This document shows, piece by piece, positions 1 to 10,849 of a stretch of DNA of 64,000 bases. Position 1 is the first letter of the stretch, and the number at the start of each line of letters is the position of its first letter. Under the pieces are notes generated by a model. The model did no database searches. It saw only the letters and a program-made list of their open reading frames with translations, and had not been told where the DNA came from. The translations under genes were made by a program, and so were the position numbers. The DNA comes from Tetranychus cinnabarinus (taxonomy: Eukaryota > Arthropoda > Arachnida > Trombidiformes > Tetranychidae): positions 451,501-515,500 of the forward strand of contig WHVY01000004.1 of the NCBI GenBank assembly GCA_022266195.1, written 5' to 3'.

Positions 1-1162
1 GTTGATGAGGTTCAAGATGAGATAACAAGGTATCAGTTACTGGTACAGTTGTATTAGTTTCAACCGGACGTAAATGGTTAAAACTGTTTTCTGATAATCC
101 TGGTGATGATGAAGGTTGATCATCTGTATCTACATCACTTGTCTGCAGTTGCTTTTGTTGATGGTGATGATGATGGTAATGTTGATAAGTAGGGTGTGAA
201 TGATGATTTAGGTAGTGGTGACAAGAGATAAAATGATTGTTATTCTGGAGAGGGTGACTGAAATGAGATGAAAGATTATCAAGAGTTGAATTGGACTGTT
301 GATGGGAATAGACTTGATTCTGATGGAGTTTACTTTCATCATTACATTGATCTTGAGTATTACCATTATTACCATTGAATTGATGATAACACACTTCCAA
401 TGGATTAATAGTGATATGTTTATTGATTGGACAGTTAGGATCAACTGATGATGTTGCCGGTACTATTGGTTGCACTGATGTTGAGTCGAGTGTTGGGTTT
501 CCAGGTTTTCCTGTTTTCACATTTGATTGCATTGAACCTTTTGAATCTTCGTAACTGACACTGGAAATTTCACTTTTATCCTTCAATGGTTCAATGTTTT
601 CCCTGTTGATCGACATTAAAAGACTTTGATCAACTTGGATGAAACAGGCCGAGTCAATGTTTTCAATCAAAATTTCTTCTTCTTCTTCTTCTTCCTCGAC
701 TTCATTTTCATCTTTTCCTTCAACAGTTTCATTACCATTCTCCTCTTCATGTTCATCACCATTTTCACTGCATTCAGTTGAACTAAAGTTTGTTACCTGA
801 TTTATTGATTGTTGGTGTTGACAATGATGATGATGGTGATGATGAAGGTGATGGCCATGTTGATTGGAATGATAATGATTCCCTGGACAGTAGACTGGCG
901 ATGAGTTACAAGAGTAAGGGTTAAGGTTATTCAATGGGACAGAAATGATTGAATGATCACCTTCAAAGTGAACCCTTTTACATTCATGGTTTGATACAAT
1001 TGGTGATGATGAAGATAATGATGAAGGTGATGACTCTTGGGTTTGTTGTTGTTGTTGATGTAAATGGTGTAATTGGTGTAATTGGTGTAATTGGCAGTTA
1101 TCTTGTTGATTAGGCATGACTTTGATTACGTGTAGGTCAGTATTGTTAATGGAGCAAACCAT
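1..1162 (-). CDS. Partial His/Gln/Ser-rich protein, 5' part, runs off the left edge
   Basis: On the minus strand an open frame starts at an ATG at 1162-1160 and continues without a stop to base 1, giving 387 codons and then leaving the window. An in-frame TAA lies about 36 nt upstream of the ATG, so this is the first usable start unless a splice acceptor lies in between. The protein is low-complexity: repeated QLH units and a poly-Gln run near residues 22-40, a His cluster around residue 110, a run of seven Glu near residue 160, and further HHHH stretches near the window edge. No folded domain, signal peptide or membrane segment is seen. Such composition is common in arthropod transcription factors and other nuclear regulators, but no family can be named from this half. 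Trinucleotide-rich DNA can keep a frame open by chance, although the length and varied codons argue for a real exon. Confidence 0.7.
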   Translation of the reverse strand, partial: MVCSINNTDLHVIKVMPNQQDNCQLHQLHQLHHLHQQQQQTQESSPSSLSSSSPIVSNHECKRVHFEGDHSIISVPLNNLNPYSCNSSPVYCPGNHYHSNQHGHHLHHHHHHHCQHQQSINQVTNFSSTECSENGDEHEEENGNETVEGKDENEVEEEEEEEEILIENIDSACFIQVDQSLLMSINRENIEPLKDKSEISSVSYEDSKGSMQSNVKTGKPGNPTLDSTSVQPIVPATSSVDPNCPINKHITINPLEVCYHQFNGNNGNTQDQCNDESKLHQNQVYSHQQSNSTLDNLSSHFSHPLQNNNHFISCHHYLNHHSHPTYQHYHHHHHQQKQLQTSDVDTDDQPSSSPGLSENSFNHLRPVETNTTVPVTDTLLSHLEPHQ

Positions 1163-2221
1163 TTTATCCAGTAAACAATCACATAATAACAAACATTACG
1201 ATTAATAAATATTGCCATGAAATATAAACAAATGTTGAAGACTCACAGAACCGGTTAAAGTTGAAATGATGAACTTTACTGTTTAACTTGAAATAATGTA
1301 TTACTTTAAATTGACCGCCACTTGTAGTGTTTCAGTTTGTTTGTTTGTCAATTTTATTAATACATGGAGGCAAGATTAAATATTAATAAGCATTATTTTG
1401 ATAAACTTTTATAACGGGGCAAAAATTGTAACAAGGCAATTGGCAATGGTAATAATAGGTATAAATGTTTCCCATCATGCAACAACATTATTAAAAAGAG
1501 AGGATTAAAGGTACCGGTCGATTTGAATCAATGGCTGATAATGATAATAAAGTGAATCAATTGACTGTTTCAGTGAAAATGAAGCAGAAAAAGTTTCATG
1601 TAAAAAGATTGTATTGATAAAAACTAAGCTGCATGATAAACAAGGTAAGACTCGGAGTTTTTTTGGGTCTCTCTATTTTTTGCTTCTCTCTCGTTCTCTC
1701 TTCTTTTCTCTTCTTTGGATCTTCTTTTTGTTCCGTTGATTACGTCGACTCAACAGATTCACTGGAGCAATATAAATGTTATATTATTTTATATTAAGGT
1801 AAATACTGATGCTTTAAAGGCATGCTCATCATTATCATTGGTTATATCATTGTAAAGAACCTGGATTTAACTGGCAAATTAAACTTGTATTTTATTAAAT
1901 TAAACCAGAAAAGGTGGTTGAGAGATATTAAGAGAAATGGGACTTGAGTGGTTATAAAATTACATTCAATTGAACTGGTACATTTGTAATGATAACAATT
2001 GAATTTACATGTTTATTTCATGTCTACACTTGGAGTTGTGAAAGATTATGAGATAATTAAATGATAAGATGGTTGAATTATTCACATTTTGATTTTTCTC
2101 TCGTTTCTACAGCTCACGGATGATGGTTTTATAGCAAATTATATTTACAATTAGCAATTTTTTTGGTAGATTTTTGTAATTTATTGATGGAATATGGTTA
2201 AACACTGAACATATGAACATT
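1163..2221. other. Intergenic region between the partial gene and the DDX46 3' end
   Basis: This stretch contains no convincing open frame on either strand. It should hold the promoter and 5' UTR of the minus-strand gene ending at the left edge, plus the 3' UTR of the DDX46 gene. A pyrimidine-rich run (TTTTGCTTCTCTCTCG type) lies near 1675-1735. Confidence 0.5.
2180..2185 (-). terminator. Polyadenylation signal AATAAA for DDX46
   Basis: A canonical AATAAA is read on the minus strand about 37 nt downstream of the DDX46 stop codon, a plausible position for a short 3' UTR. Motif match only. Confidence 0.4.
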
Positions 2222-4765
2222 TTAAATAACTTTGTATCGACCCTTGTTAATTGGTTGATAAGAGTTTTGAAGTTTGACAATCTCTTCTTTGATTAAACGA
2301 ATAATCTCGTCTCGAGCCTTTTTAACGGAAAGTTCAGATGTACCTTCAATAGCAAGGTAAAGTTTCCTTTCCTCTTTTCCATCTGGGGTGAGACCTGGTT
2401 TAGCTCCAGGGGCAATATACGTCCCTCTGACAGTAATACCAGACTCAGAGTATTCAGAAATTTGAGCGAGCGCTTCTTTACTCGTGACTCTCCATCTTGC
2501 TTGTTGTGGGAAATCATTAATTTCAAGTTCTTCTTCGAATCGTAGAAACACATCACTGCCACTTGCATGTTCGTCTTGATTAGCGTCGTCTTCATTGTAT
2601 TCAGAATCTTTGGGAACATAATTAAGTTTCGCATTGATCCTCTCTGCTTTAGCTTCTGCAATTGATTTAGCAGACAAGGCTGAAGATATACTTGGACTTG
2701 ATTCACCTTTAAGGAAAGCCTGAGCAGCAGAAGTCGTTTTCCCACCTGGAAGTTTGATTCGAGAAGCCAACTTCTTTGCTAATTCAAATTTAGCATTTGC
2801 AGTATCTGGCACAACTAATGGAGTTGAACTATTTCCATTGTTGGATGTTTCTCCGTTAGCTCCTGTAACTGTTGATGTTGCTTTTGTCTTTGAAACTTGT
2901 TTCACTGTTTGTTTAGGTGCAAGCATATTTTCAATTTCTTGATCGATATCTGCATCAACATCTTCATCATCAGAATCTTGGATACCTAAAGCAGCTTTTT
3001 GAAGTTTCTTTTTATCAATGGCCATTTGAGCTTCAGCTTCATCGAACTTGAATCCTTTGCCATAAAAACCTGAAGAACTTTTCACTTTTTTACCCTCCAA
3101 TTCCAACTTTTCTTTATAGCTACGCCACAAATCTTGTAGTGCTTCTGGTGGAGTGTTACCTGATAACTCAAGAGCCTTTATAATATCACCAGAAAACTTG
3201 GCTTGGTCTCTAGTTATAAAAGTGAAGGCAAACCCTTTATTACCAGCTCTTCCAGTTCTACCACAGCGATGAACATAGTCTTCATAATGATTAGGACAGT
3301 CAAAGTTAATTACCAAGTAACAATGTTTCACGTCGAGACCACGAGCTGCAACAGAAGTTGCTATTAATACTCTAATACGATTATTTTTGAAGTCAGAAAT
3401 AGTAGAGTCACGATCTTGCTGATCAATTCCTCCATGAAGAGCCAAACAGCTATAGCTAGCATGCATCAATTCACGTAGGAGAGTGTCAGCTTTTTCCTGT
3501 TTATCTACAAATATTATAGCACTGTGTTCTCCTTCTAAGTACTGTCCTAAAATTTCCAACAGTTTCAAGAACTTGTCTTCTTCTTCTATAAGGATAACTT
3601 GTTGTTCAACATCTTTACACACGACAGATCGACCTCCAACTTGAATTTCAATTGGTTTATTCAATATTCGTCGAGCCAAAGCTTCCATTATCCTTGGAAA
3701 AGTAGCTGAAAACATGACAGTTTGTCTATCAGGTCTCATGTTTTCAATTATTCTAGTTACCTGTGGTTCAAAACCCATGTCAAACATACGATCAGCCTCA
3801 TCAAGTACCAAGTATGTACATCTTCTCAAATTTGTAACACGACCACCATTAGCTGCCAGCATGTCTATCATCCGACCAGGAGTACACACAACAATTTCAG
3901 CGCCAGGTTTAAGAGCGCCAATCTGTTCGGAAATAGGAGTTCCTCCATAAACACAAACAGCTCTCAATTTTAAAGATTTAGAAAATTTTCTACAGTCAGC
4001 CCAAATTTGTGTAGCAAGTTCTCGAGTTGGACTCATGATTAGAGCAATTGGACCATCACCAGGAGCAAGAGGAGGTTGATCTAAAATGTGACGAAACATT
4101 GGAATTAAAAAGGCTAAAGTTTTGCCGGAGCCTGTTTTAGCAATTCCAATAATATCACGACCAGACATGATGGCAGGTATAGCTTGAGCTTGGATTGGAG
4201 ATGGTTTGGTATAATTGTGACGTTTAAGGATGTCCATAACTTTTTTACTCACACCGGATTGCGCCCATGTTTTAATCGGTTTAGGACAACCTTTTCCTTT
4301 AACTTTGATTCCTTCCAATTCTTCTCGATAAGCTTCAACTTCTTGAGGTGTCATATTTGCTAGTTCAGGGACTTCAATATAAAAGTTTTTATTGAAAGGT
4401 ATATAAGTTATATCTTCTTTTGTAATTGTGAGAAGCTTTTTCGTCTTATTAACTTGACTCTGCAAGTTAGTGTTCATTGCTTCTAAATCCTCAGCTGAAG
4501 TCCCTTCTTCTTCTGATGAATATTCCAAAGCATCTTGGTTCTGCTCGAGTAATTCACCTTTTTCCACTTTTTTCTTTTTAGAAACACCGAAATAAACATT
4601 CTTGTCCGATGCTTTACGCACTACACTTCCTCTTAATTTGGCCAAATCTTGCCGGATAGTTTTCATATAAGCATCCAATGGATCCTCTTCGTCATCCTCT
4701 TCAGTAGGGTTGGTACTTTTTGATGGCTCACCATCGGATAACTCCATATCAATATCGTCATTCAT
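2222..4765 (-). CDS. DDX46: DEAD-box RNA helicase DDX46/PRP5, U2 snRNP remodelling in pre-spliceosome assembly
   Basis: A single uninterrupted 847-aa frame carries the full DEAD-box motif set: Q motif around 165-195, Walker A AKTGSGKT (209-216), PTRELA (246-251), TPGR (295-298), DEAD (322-325), SAT (353-355), ARGLD (474-478) and HRCGRTGRAG (499-508). The DPLDAYM motif at 28-34 is diagnostic of the PRP5/DDX46 family, where the region contacts U2 snRNP/SF3B1. The C-terminal about 80 residues (RWRVTSKEAL onwards) match the KH-like tail typical of DDX46. The family uses ATP to remodel U2 snRNP for branch-site recognition in the nucleus. The protein is shorter than the roughly 1,030-aa vertebrate one because the long Arg/Ser-rich N-terminal arm is absent. 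An in-frame TGA about 30 nt upstream supports the start. No introns are present, unlike most neighbours. It is divergent from NDUFB10. Confidence 0.95.
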   Translation of the reverse strand: MNDDIDMELSDGEPSKSTNPTEEDDEEDPLDAYMKTIRQDLAKLRGSVVRKASDKNVYFGVSKKKKVEKGELLEQNQDALEYSSEEEGTSAEDLEAMNTNLQSQVNKTKKLLTITKEDITYIPFNKNFYIEVPELANMTPQEVEAYREELEGIKVKGKGCPKPIKTWAQSGVSKKVMDILKRHNYTKPSPIQAQAIPAIMSGRDIIGIAKTGSGKTLAFLIPMFRHILDQPPLAPGDGPIALIMSPTRELATQIWADCRKFSKSLKLRAVCVYGGTPISEQIGALKPGAEIVVCTPGRMIDMLAANGGRVTNLRRCTYLVLDEADRMFDMGFEPQVTRIIENMRPDRQTVMFSATFPRIMEALARRILNKPIEIQVGGRSVVCKDVEQQVILIEEEDKFLKLLEILGQYLEGEHSAIIFVDKQEKADTLLRELMHASYSCLALHGGIDQQDRDSTISDFKNNRIRVLIATSVAARGLDVKHCYLVINFDCPNHYEDYVHRCGRTGRAGNKGFAFTFITRDQAKFSGDIIKALELSGNTPPEALQDLWRSYKEKLELEGKKVKSSSGFYGKGFKFDEAEAQMAIDKKKLQKAALGIQDSDDEDVDADIDQEIENMLAPKQTVKQVSKTKATSTVTGANGETSNNGNSSTPLVVPDTANAKFELAKKLASRIKLPGGKTTSAAQAFLKGESSPSISSALSAKSIAEAKAERINAKLNYVPKDSEYNEDDANQDEHASGSDVFLRFEEELEINDFPQQARWRVTSKEALAQISEYSESGITVRGTYIAPGAKPGLTPDGKEERKLYLAIEGTSELSVKKARDEIIRLIKEEIVKLQNSYQPINKGRYKVI

Positions 4766-5104
4766 ATTTAAGAAATAAAACGCACAATCAAAAAATCAGA
4801 CTTTGAAAAAAATAAACAACTTTAACTTATTCAAAGAAACTATGAATTGCTTCCAGCTGGTAGCCAAGTAAACTTCTCGTTGCCAATGAGTCGTTTCCCA
4901 ATGAAGGAGCCGATTTAAATAAAAAGAAATAAGCGGCTTATTGTAAATCTCTTACTCTTTGATTCAGCCACCATTAGTCAGTATCGATAATCGATTGAGA
5001 ATATCAGCTGGAAACGATGTTTTATTCAATTTCATGAAGGACATTTGTTTTCATTCTGCTTAAGTGTTATTTTATTTCAATAATTAACAGTAATTAAACC
5101 AGCC
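4766..5104. promoter_or_regulatory. Shared divergent promoter region, DDX46 / NDUFB10
   Basis: About 340 bp separate the start codons of two divergently transcribed housekeeping genes, so both promoters and both 5' UTRs must fit here. No TATA box is clear on either side. TATCGATAATCGATTGAGAATATC at about 4982-5004 contains two ATCGAT-type cores, similar to the DRE motif used by insect housekeeping promoters. This is inference from position and motif only. Confidence 0.45.
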
Positions 5105-5972
5105 ATGCCGGAACCATTTGACAATATTCCAGAGCATTCTTACAAAAAGGATGGATATCTTATTGGTCCTTTTGGTCGAAAAAGAGACAATTTTCCTCGT
5201 AACTACTTGTCACCTATTACTGATTTTGTGTTCAATTTGTATGATAAACCAGCAACTTGGCTTCATGGTATGTATCTTGTCTTTCATTCAATACATTTTA
5301 CTATTTAATGACCTTTAATTTTTCATTGGCATTCTTGCAGATAAAGTGATTGTCCCTAACCGAAAACAGAGTGTGTATTATCATTGGAAATTTCCTCGAG
5401 TTCCAACAGTTGATGAATGCTATGTTGATGATTATGCTTGTCTTTATGAAGCAGATATGCAATACAAAAGGGACAGGTAATACTTATACTTTACGCTTTT
5501 CCTTTAATGTTTCATTTGTTCTATTAAATATTCTTTTTTTCTCCCAACAGAATGGTAGAACAAAATATAATAAGAGTTCTGGACCGTAGAGTACTTGACT
5601 GTGAGCAAGCATTTGGTGGTATTGAATCGAGTGGTTCTGTCGAGTGGTGTAGAGAAGTTAAGAAAGATTTAGAAGATGCTCAAACCAATTACATGATAAA
5701 ATGTGTGTACTTTAAATCTCTATGCTTTAAATTTTATTTGTCAGATTCAACCATTTCAACATCAGATTTCATTCAACTCATTATTTTTTTATCTATTCTA
5801 CTTTTTAGATGGTGAGCTACCAACTGATGGAACTTCCAGGTTGAATTTAATGGAAGCTAAAACAAGGTCTGCTGATGTTTACCTCAAGCAGAAACATCGT
5901 TATATCTGGGAAAGACGGCAACAAATGAAAGCAAAACAGGAACAGCTAGATAAAACTCAAGAATCTGACTGA
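5105..5972 (+). CDS. NDUFB10: NADH:ubiquinone oxidoreductase subunit B10 (complex I, PDSW), four exons
   Basis: Four exons join in frame: 5105-5267, 5341-5476, 5551-5702 and 5809-5972, with introns of 73, 74 and 106 bp that all obey GT-AG. The product is 204 aa. The region RVPTVDECYVDDYACLYEAD followed by MQYKRDR, then a cysteine at LDCEQAFG, matches NDUFB10, whose conserved cysteines form disulphides in the intermembrane space. The C-terminus is a charged helix (KHRYIWERRQQMKAK). NDUFB10 is an accessory subunit of the complex I membrane arm in the mitochondrial inner membrane; it has no cleaved presequence, consistent with the MPEPFDN start. It is slightly longer than the mammalian subunit (about 172 aa). 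It is divergent from DDX46 and convergent with the UGT downstream. Confidence 0.9.
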
Positions 5973-6762
5973 AAATCATGTAACTATTCAATATGTTGAA
6001 AATGTTTAGATGCTATTCAACAAGCTATTGCATTGTAATCTTAAGCTAGGTCTTTAGATATTGACTGTTTTTGTCTAATTTGGCCTGTAACCGTTAACTC
6101 TTCGCAGTCATAAAAAGAATTATATGAACCTTTGATTAATCAAAAAGGAGTTTCGTTCTTTGATTGCTTAAATTGAGACGAGAAAAGAATCCAATCAAGA
6201 CAACATCATGAAATCGGAAATTTTTCGCTATTTTCAATGGATAAAAGTTATCAGACTACAAGTCTTTACTTAGCTAATCCTTTAATGGTATGTAACATTA
6301 TATTTTAAGTTGTTCCTGGATATTTAATTTTTCATTAACAGTTATTTAGTCAACTTATTGAAATCGATTTATATTAATCAAATTATCAAAATTCAACTTC
6401 AGTCTATTTTGGATACATTATTTTCAATTTGTGTTTCAAATGATCAACAGTGGTTTTAAGACATTCACATTAACATCGTTTATTCAATAAGTAAATGAAA
6501 TATTACAACATATTCGTCTAGATAAAGACAATTTCTATAATGATTTATAACATCATATCCATATATAGTGAACAAATTACAAAAAATGATAATTTCGTAT
6601 ACAATTACTGGACCGGTTAATACGTTGGCTTAACACAACAACATGAAGCGCAATACGAATGAATTCGATTTTTTCATAGTTTGCCTCACAATTCACAATA
6701 AAAATAAGCAAAAAATTAAATCTATATCAAAAGAAAGTTTTTCGAACGGTCATTTTGATCGA
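5973..6762. other. Convergent 3' intergenic region between NDUFB10 and the UGT
   Basis: The region holds the 3' UTRs of two convergent genes. A minus-strand AATAAA lies at about 6481-6486 and may serve the UGT. No other structure was seen. Confidence 0.4.
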
Positions 6763-8429
6763 TCAATTTGCTTTCAATTCTTGAACCATCTTTACTAAAT
6801 GTTCACTTAATTTTGCATGGGTTTTTGTACTTCGAATTTTTTCTCCAATGTCTTGTACTCTTTGAATCATTTCTTTGTCATTCAGGATATCATCAATTCC
6901 ACCAAGCAATTCTTTATCTGTGACATGATATGGAGAAAACGCTTTACCAATCTTTTTGTCAACTGCTCTTCGAGCATTATCATGCTGGTCACCAAATAAA
7001 GGTAATACAATGCACGGTTTACCAAAATAAAGAGATTCAATGAATGTATTGTTGCCACCATGGGTTATAACCAGATCAACTTTAGGAAGGATTTTTATCT
7101 GTGGTAAATATTTACCACCAATCATGTTGTCATATAATTGTATTTCATTGTGATAAGGTCCTTTTGAAACAATGAAGCGATGTTTTGAGGCACTCATAAT
7201 AGCAAGTAGCTTTTTCATCAGAGTAACATCAGCACTTCCCATGGATCCTAAACTGAAAAGGATGACTTTATCATCTGTTTGGAAAAAGGATTCCTCAAAA
7301 TCTGTTGCGTCTTCTTCAGCTTCACGAACCATATGATCAACTCTGAACCATTTTTCAGGTGTTGGCAACTCTGTATAGTCCAAGTCTTCTGGGTATGAAT
7401 AAAGGTTGAGGTATGGTGAGATAGCAACCAAATCAATTGGATGAGGTTCAACTCCTTTGGTCTTCAAATAAGCATCAAAGTCAGTTTTCAACTCGACTAT
7501 TTCACGTTTAACAAGTGCACGAAACTCTTGAAACAATTTTGGATCATCAGTTGCTCCAAGTCCTGAGTATCTTGGTGGAGTGTTGGGTGCATCATAGGCA
7601 AATAATGGGTTGGCAGAATAAAGCAAAAGCCAGGGTTTACCCGATTTTATAACAGCAGGAACAGTAACATAAAAATCAATCACAATCAGGTCGGGGTCAA
7701 CCTTTTCTATTACCGAAGTAACTTGGTCATCAATTCTTTTCACGTAATCGACAAACTCTTTTGTATCATTTGCATAAAGATCGATAATTTGCTCTGAAGG
7801 TGTTTTGGCAAATGAAGGAGCACAGGCACGTACCACCTCAGCCCATCGATACAAAGGATCTTGAGATGAATTTGCATTTTCTGGGTCCGCAATGAACTCC
7901 AATGGAAATTTATGACCAGTAATTAAGACTGACCAATTTTTAGGGACAGCAAACACGGATTCATGGCCAAAATCACGTAACATTCGAGCCAATCCAAGAC
8001 ATGAATTAACATGTCCATGGCTGAAAGAAATTAGGTGAAAGATTAGACAAAAACAGATATTGAGGTTCAAGGAAAAAATTGAAAAAACCAATGAAAATTG
8101 AATCAATGCAAAAATAAATACAAATCAGGTCATTGCAAGGTAAGAAGCTAAACACAAGAAGATAACACTAATATGCAGAACAGAAATGCAGATAAATATT
8201 TTTGACATGAAGGAAACATACATTTTGGTATCGAACTTTTCCAGAAAATAAAGGTTTTCTATTGAAATTCAACTTTGTATTTACATTTTACACAATTGAA
8301 CATCAAAGGTAGATTAATTAACCTCGTAACTCACAGCTAACCAAAGGAAAACAAACAACACAATAGGAACGAAAGATGTTCAATATTTTGGTAAACATAC
8401 CCATCCATAGGGAAAAATAGGAGCTTCAT
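6763..8429 (-). CDS. UDP-glycosyltransferase, bacterial-type spider-mite UGT, two exons
   Basis: The gene is read as exon 1 (8429-8401) and exon 2 (8020-6763), with a 380-bp GT-AG intron of phase 2 (8400-8021). The join produces the family-typical start MKLLFFPMDGHGHVNSCLGL, which the single long frame alone does not give; the intronic 'MIQFSLVF' extension is spurious. The protein is 428 aa. The GT-B donor-binding signature is clear: LPKVDLVITHGGNNTFIESL around 322-341 and FGDQHDNARR around 352-361. The N-terminal His of GHGHVN is the presumed catalytic base. UGTs transfer a sugar from a UDP donor to small lipophilic molecules such as plant allelochemicals or pesticides. There is no signal peptide and no C-terminal transmembrane anchor, unlike typical animal UGTs, so a soluble cytosolic enzyme is inferred. 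This architecture matches the spider-mite UGT family reported as laterally acquired from bacteria. The specific substrate is unknown. Confidence 0.9.
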
Positions 8430-10849
8430 TTAACAAGTATGCGTCACTTAATCAACTGGAAATATAATTGATGCAATATAAATGAGTGAGCTTAAAAAGA
8501 AAAATAAACTTATTGAAATATATTGAAGTGGTTTAGTAGATGATTGGTTGAAGTATTCAACCATGAAAATAGTAACAGTCAAGTAAGGTTCACCTTTTTC
8601 AATAAACAAATAAACAGAATTACATGTTATGTTGATGGGAAAAAGGAGAGATAGGAAGTTGAATGTGAAGATAGAGATGATGGAGATGATGGAGATGATG
8701 ATAGCTGCAACGATGAGAGGATGATGTGAGATAACAAATGGTGACAAAGAACCAGAATAAACATATTTATTCAATTGTATTCAGCATTACTTTTTTTCAT
8801 TGGTACTTCAATGATCACTGAAAACAGAATTTCCTTCTTTCTCATTCAATCATATAATGTCTCCTTTTTCTGGCCTCTTTCTAGCCACCATGGTTTAAGC
8901 AGTCTCCAGCTTTCTTTTCATCCAACTTGGCTTCTTTTTCTTCATATTTTGTTTCTCTGGTTCTTTTATTTTTTAACTGGTACTCATCTTTCAACCTTGT
9001 CAATTCCTCTCTTCAGCAAATTGATCTTCTCCTCACCATTCACTGATATTTATTATGTACAAGATGTAAAAGCAATTAACTTGAATCGTTCCCCCAATTC
9101 ATCAGGTTGTATTCCTTCATCTGTAATTGTCCTTGTCAATTTCTGGTTAAACTACAAGGTTGAGTCAATCAGAATGAAGTGTGATTTACAGCAATTCAAT
9201 GGAGGAAAAATTAGATAGAAATTTAAAGAAACTTTAAAATAATTTTCGTTATAAATTAACACAAAAACATGTTTGCAACTTTAAAAAGGTAAACAAGAAA
9301 AAAGAAACCAATCACAGCACTGAATCAAACTTGGCTTGATTATGGCGCCATTAAAATCTTATGTTTGGCAAAAACGGTTTTCAAGCAATCTCAACTCTTT
9401 TATTACTTCTTATATAATAGTTACTTTTGTTAACTTCTTTAGTTTATTTTATTAATAGTTTACGTAAACTGACGTACTTCAATTAAATAAATAGCAACAA
9501 GTGACAAAAAATAATCGTGTTTGACAGGTAAAGTAATTTTCATTAATTGAATGGACAATTTCATGATTCTTGATAAGCGATTCACTTAAAGCTTTCCTTA
9601 CTTATTTCCTTTCGATCCAGCAACAAACCCTTTCAAACTCTACTGATTTCAAAATTGAAGGACTTGCCAATCAATCCATACATTTCATATCAATCATTAT
9701 TGTGCCTTTCATCGTCGGATCTTAAAAGATGCTACCCAATTCGGACGAGACAAAGTTTCCATTGCCAAGGAGGATTTGAAAAATATGGCAGCAATGACAA
9801 GCTAACAAACTGTTTCAGGAAAGGAGTAAAACGTTTGGACAGACTTTTGGAGACAACAATAAAGTGTTGATTGGTTTTACAATACACTGTTATTGTATAT
9901 TCATCATGTTAATTTCAACTTAATCCAAAATGATTGACAGCCATATGAATAGATGGCTAAATTTCTAATCCAGATTCCCAAAAATCGATACTGAGCCAAA
10001 GTAAAATGGCCAAGCTTAGTATTTCATTCATCTTGTCTGATCATCTTCACCATCTATACTCTTAATTAACCTAGACATTTTTATCATACCATTAACCAAG
10101 CTACTGGTGAAAAGCAAGTTAATCAATGATCCCTCAATTTATGAGACCAATAAAATGATTGGTTAATTAATCATTGGCATTACTCTTTATTTCAACGCAT
10201 CTAATGACTATTATCCCTTCTCACTTACCAATTTTGTATCAAACCTCTTTTATTGGATCAAGATAAAAACCCATCAACATCAATTAGCAATGTTATATTT
10301 CAAGCTGTTCAAACTAGATTCATGTTACTCTAATGAGAAAATGTTAAATATTTTCAATCATTTTCCCTGAAAGCTGTTAAATTTCGTGAAAATGATTGAA
10401 AATTCGTCAAAAAATATTATCGATTAGCTTGAAAAGACGATAAAATAATGAATGACTTGAAAGTTGTCATTATTAGGGGAAACCGCGATCAATTCTTGAA
10501 TCTCATCTGGCAATAATATCACGGTCAATAGTAACATTATCATTGATACAGAAGATGATGAACTCACTCAGTATTATATTCAGGTCACTTTTTCCCCTGT
10601 ATACCTTAACAGATCCATGGAAACCTTGAGTTAAAATCTAAACAAAAAATATTTTCTATCAAGATTGAAATGAATGTTATTGTGATGTAATCAGACTATA
10701 ATAATGATCAAAAATATTGAATGAAACAAGAGTATATTTCAAGATCAACAAATTATCATCACCATGCTATCCAAGGATACAGTTTCCATCGGACGTTGTT
10801 AAAGGTGTTCAAGTGTGTGTGTTTAATGGATATTTAAGGGTTAAGTAAT
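8430..10849. other. Intergenic region between UGT and TMEM145
   Basis: This 2.4-kb stretch has no gene I can support. It contains the UGT promoter at its left and the TMEM145 promoter at its right. A plus-strand frame at about 9640-9805 reads protein-like (see findings). A 147-codon plus frame at 8775-9218 has hydrophobic, phenylalanine-rich content typical of translated T/C-rich DNA and is not believed. Confidence 0.4.

Noticed and set aside
2293..2745. 150-codon frame inside the DDX46 region in another frame
   Set aside because: Shadow of the DDX46 coding sequence.
8021..8106. UGT start extended into MIQFSLVFSIF as a signal peptide
   Set aside because: This sequence is the intron 3' end; the 29-nt exon at 8401-8429 gives the family-typical start and valid GT-AG sites.
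8775..9218. 147-codon plus-strand frame upstream of TMEM145
   Set aside because: Mostly Phe/Leu/Ser from T/C-rich DNA, no domain, no splice partners and no homologous feel.
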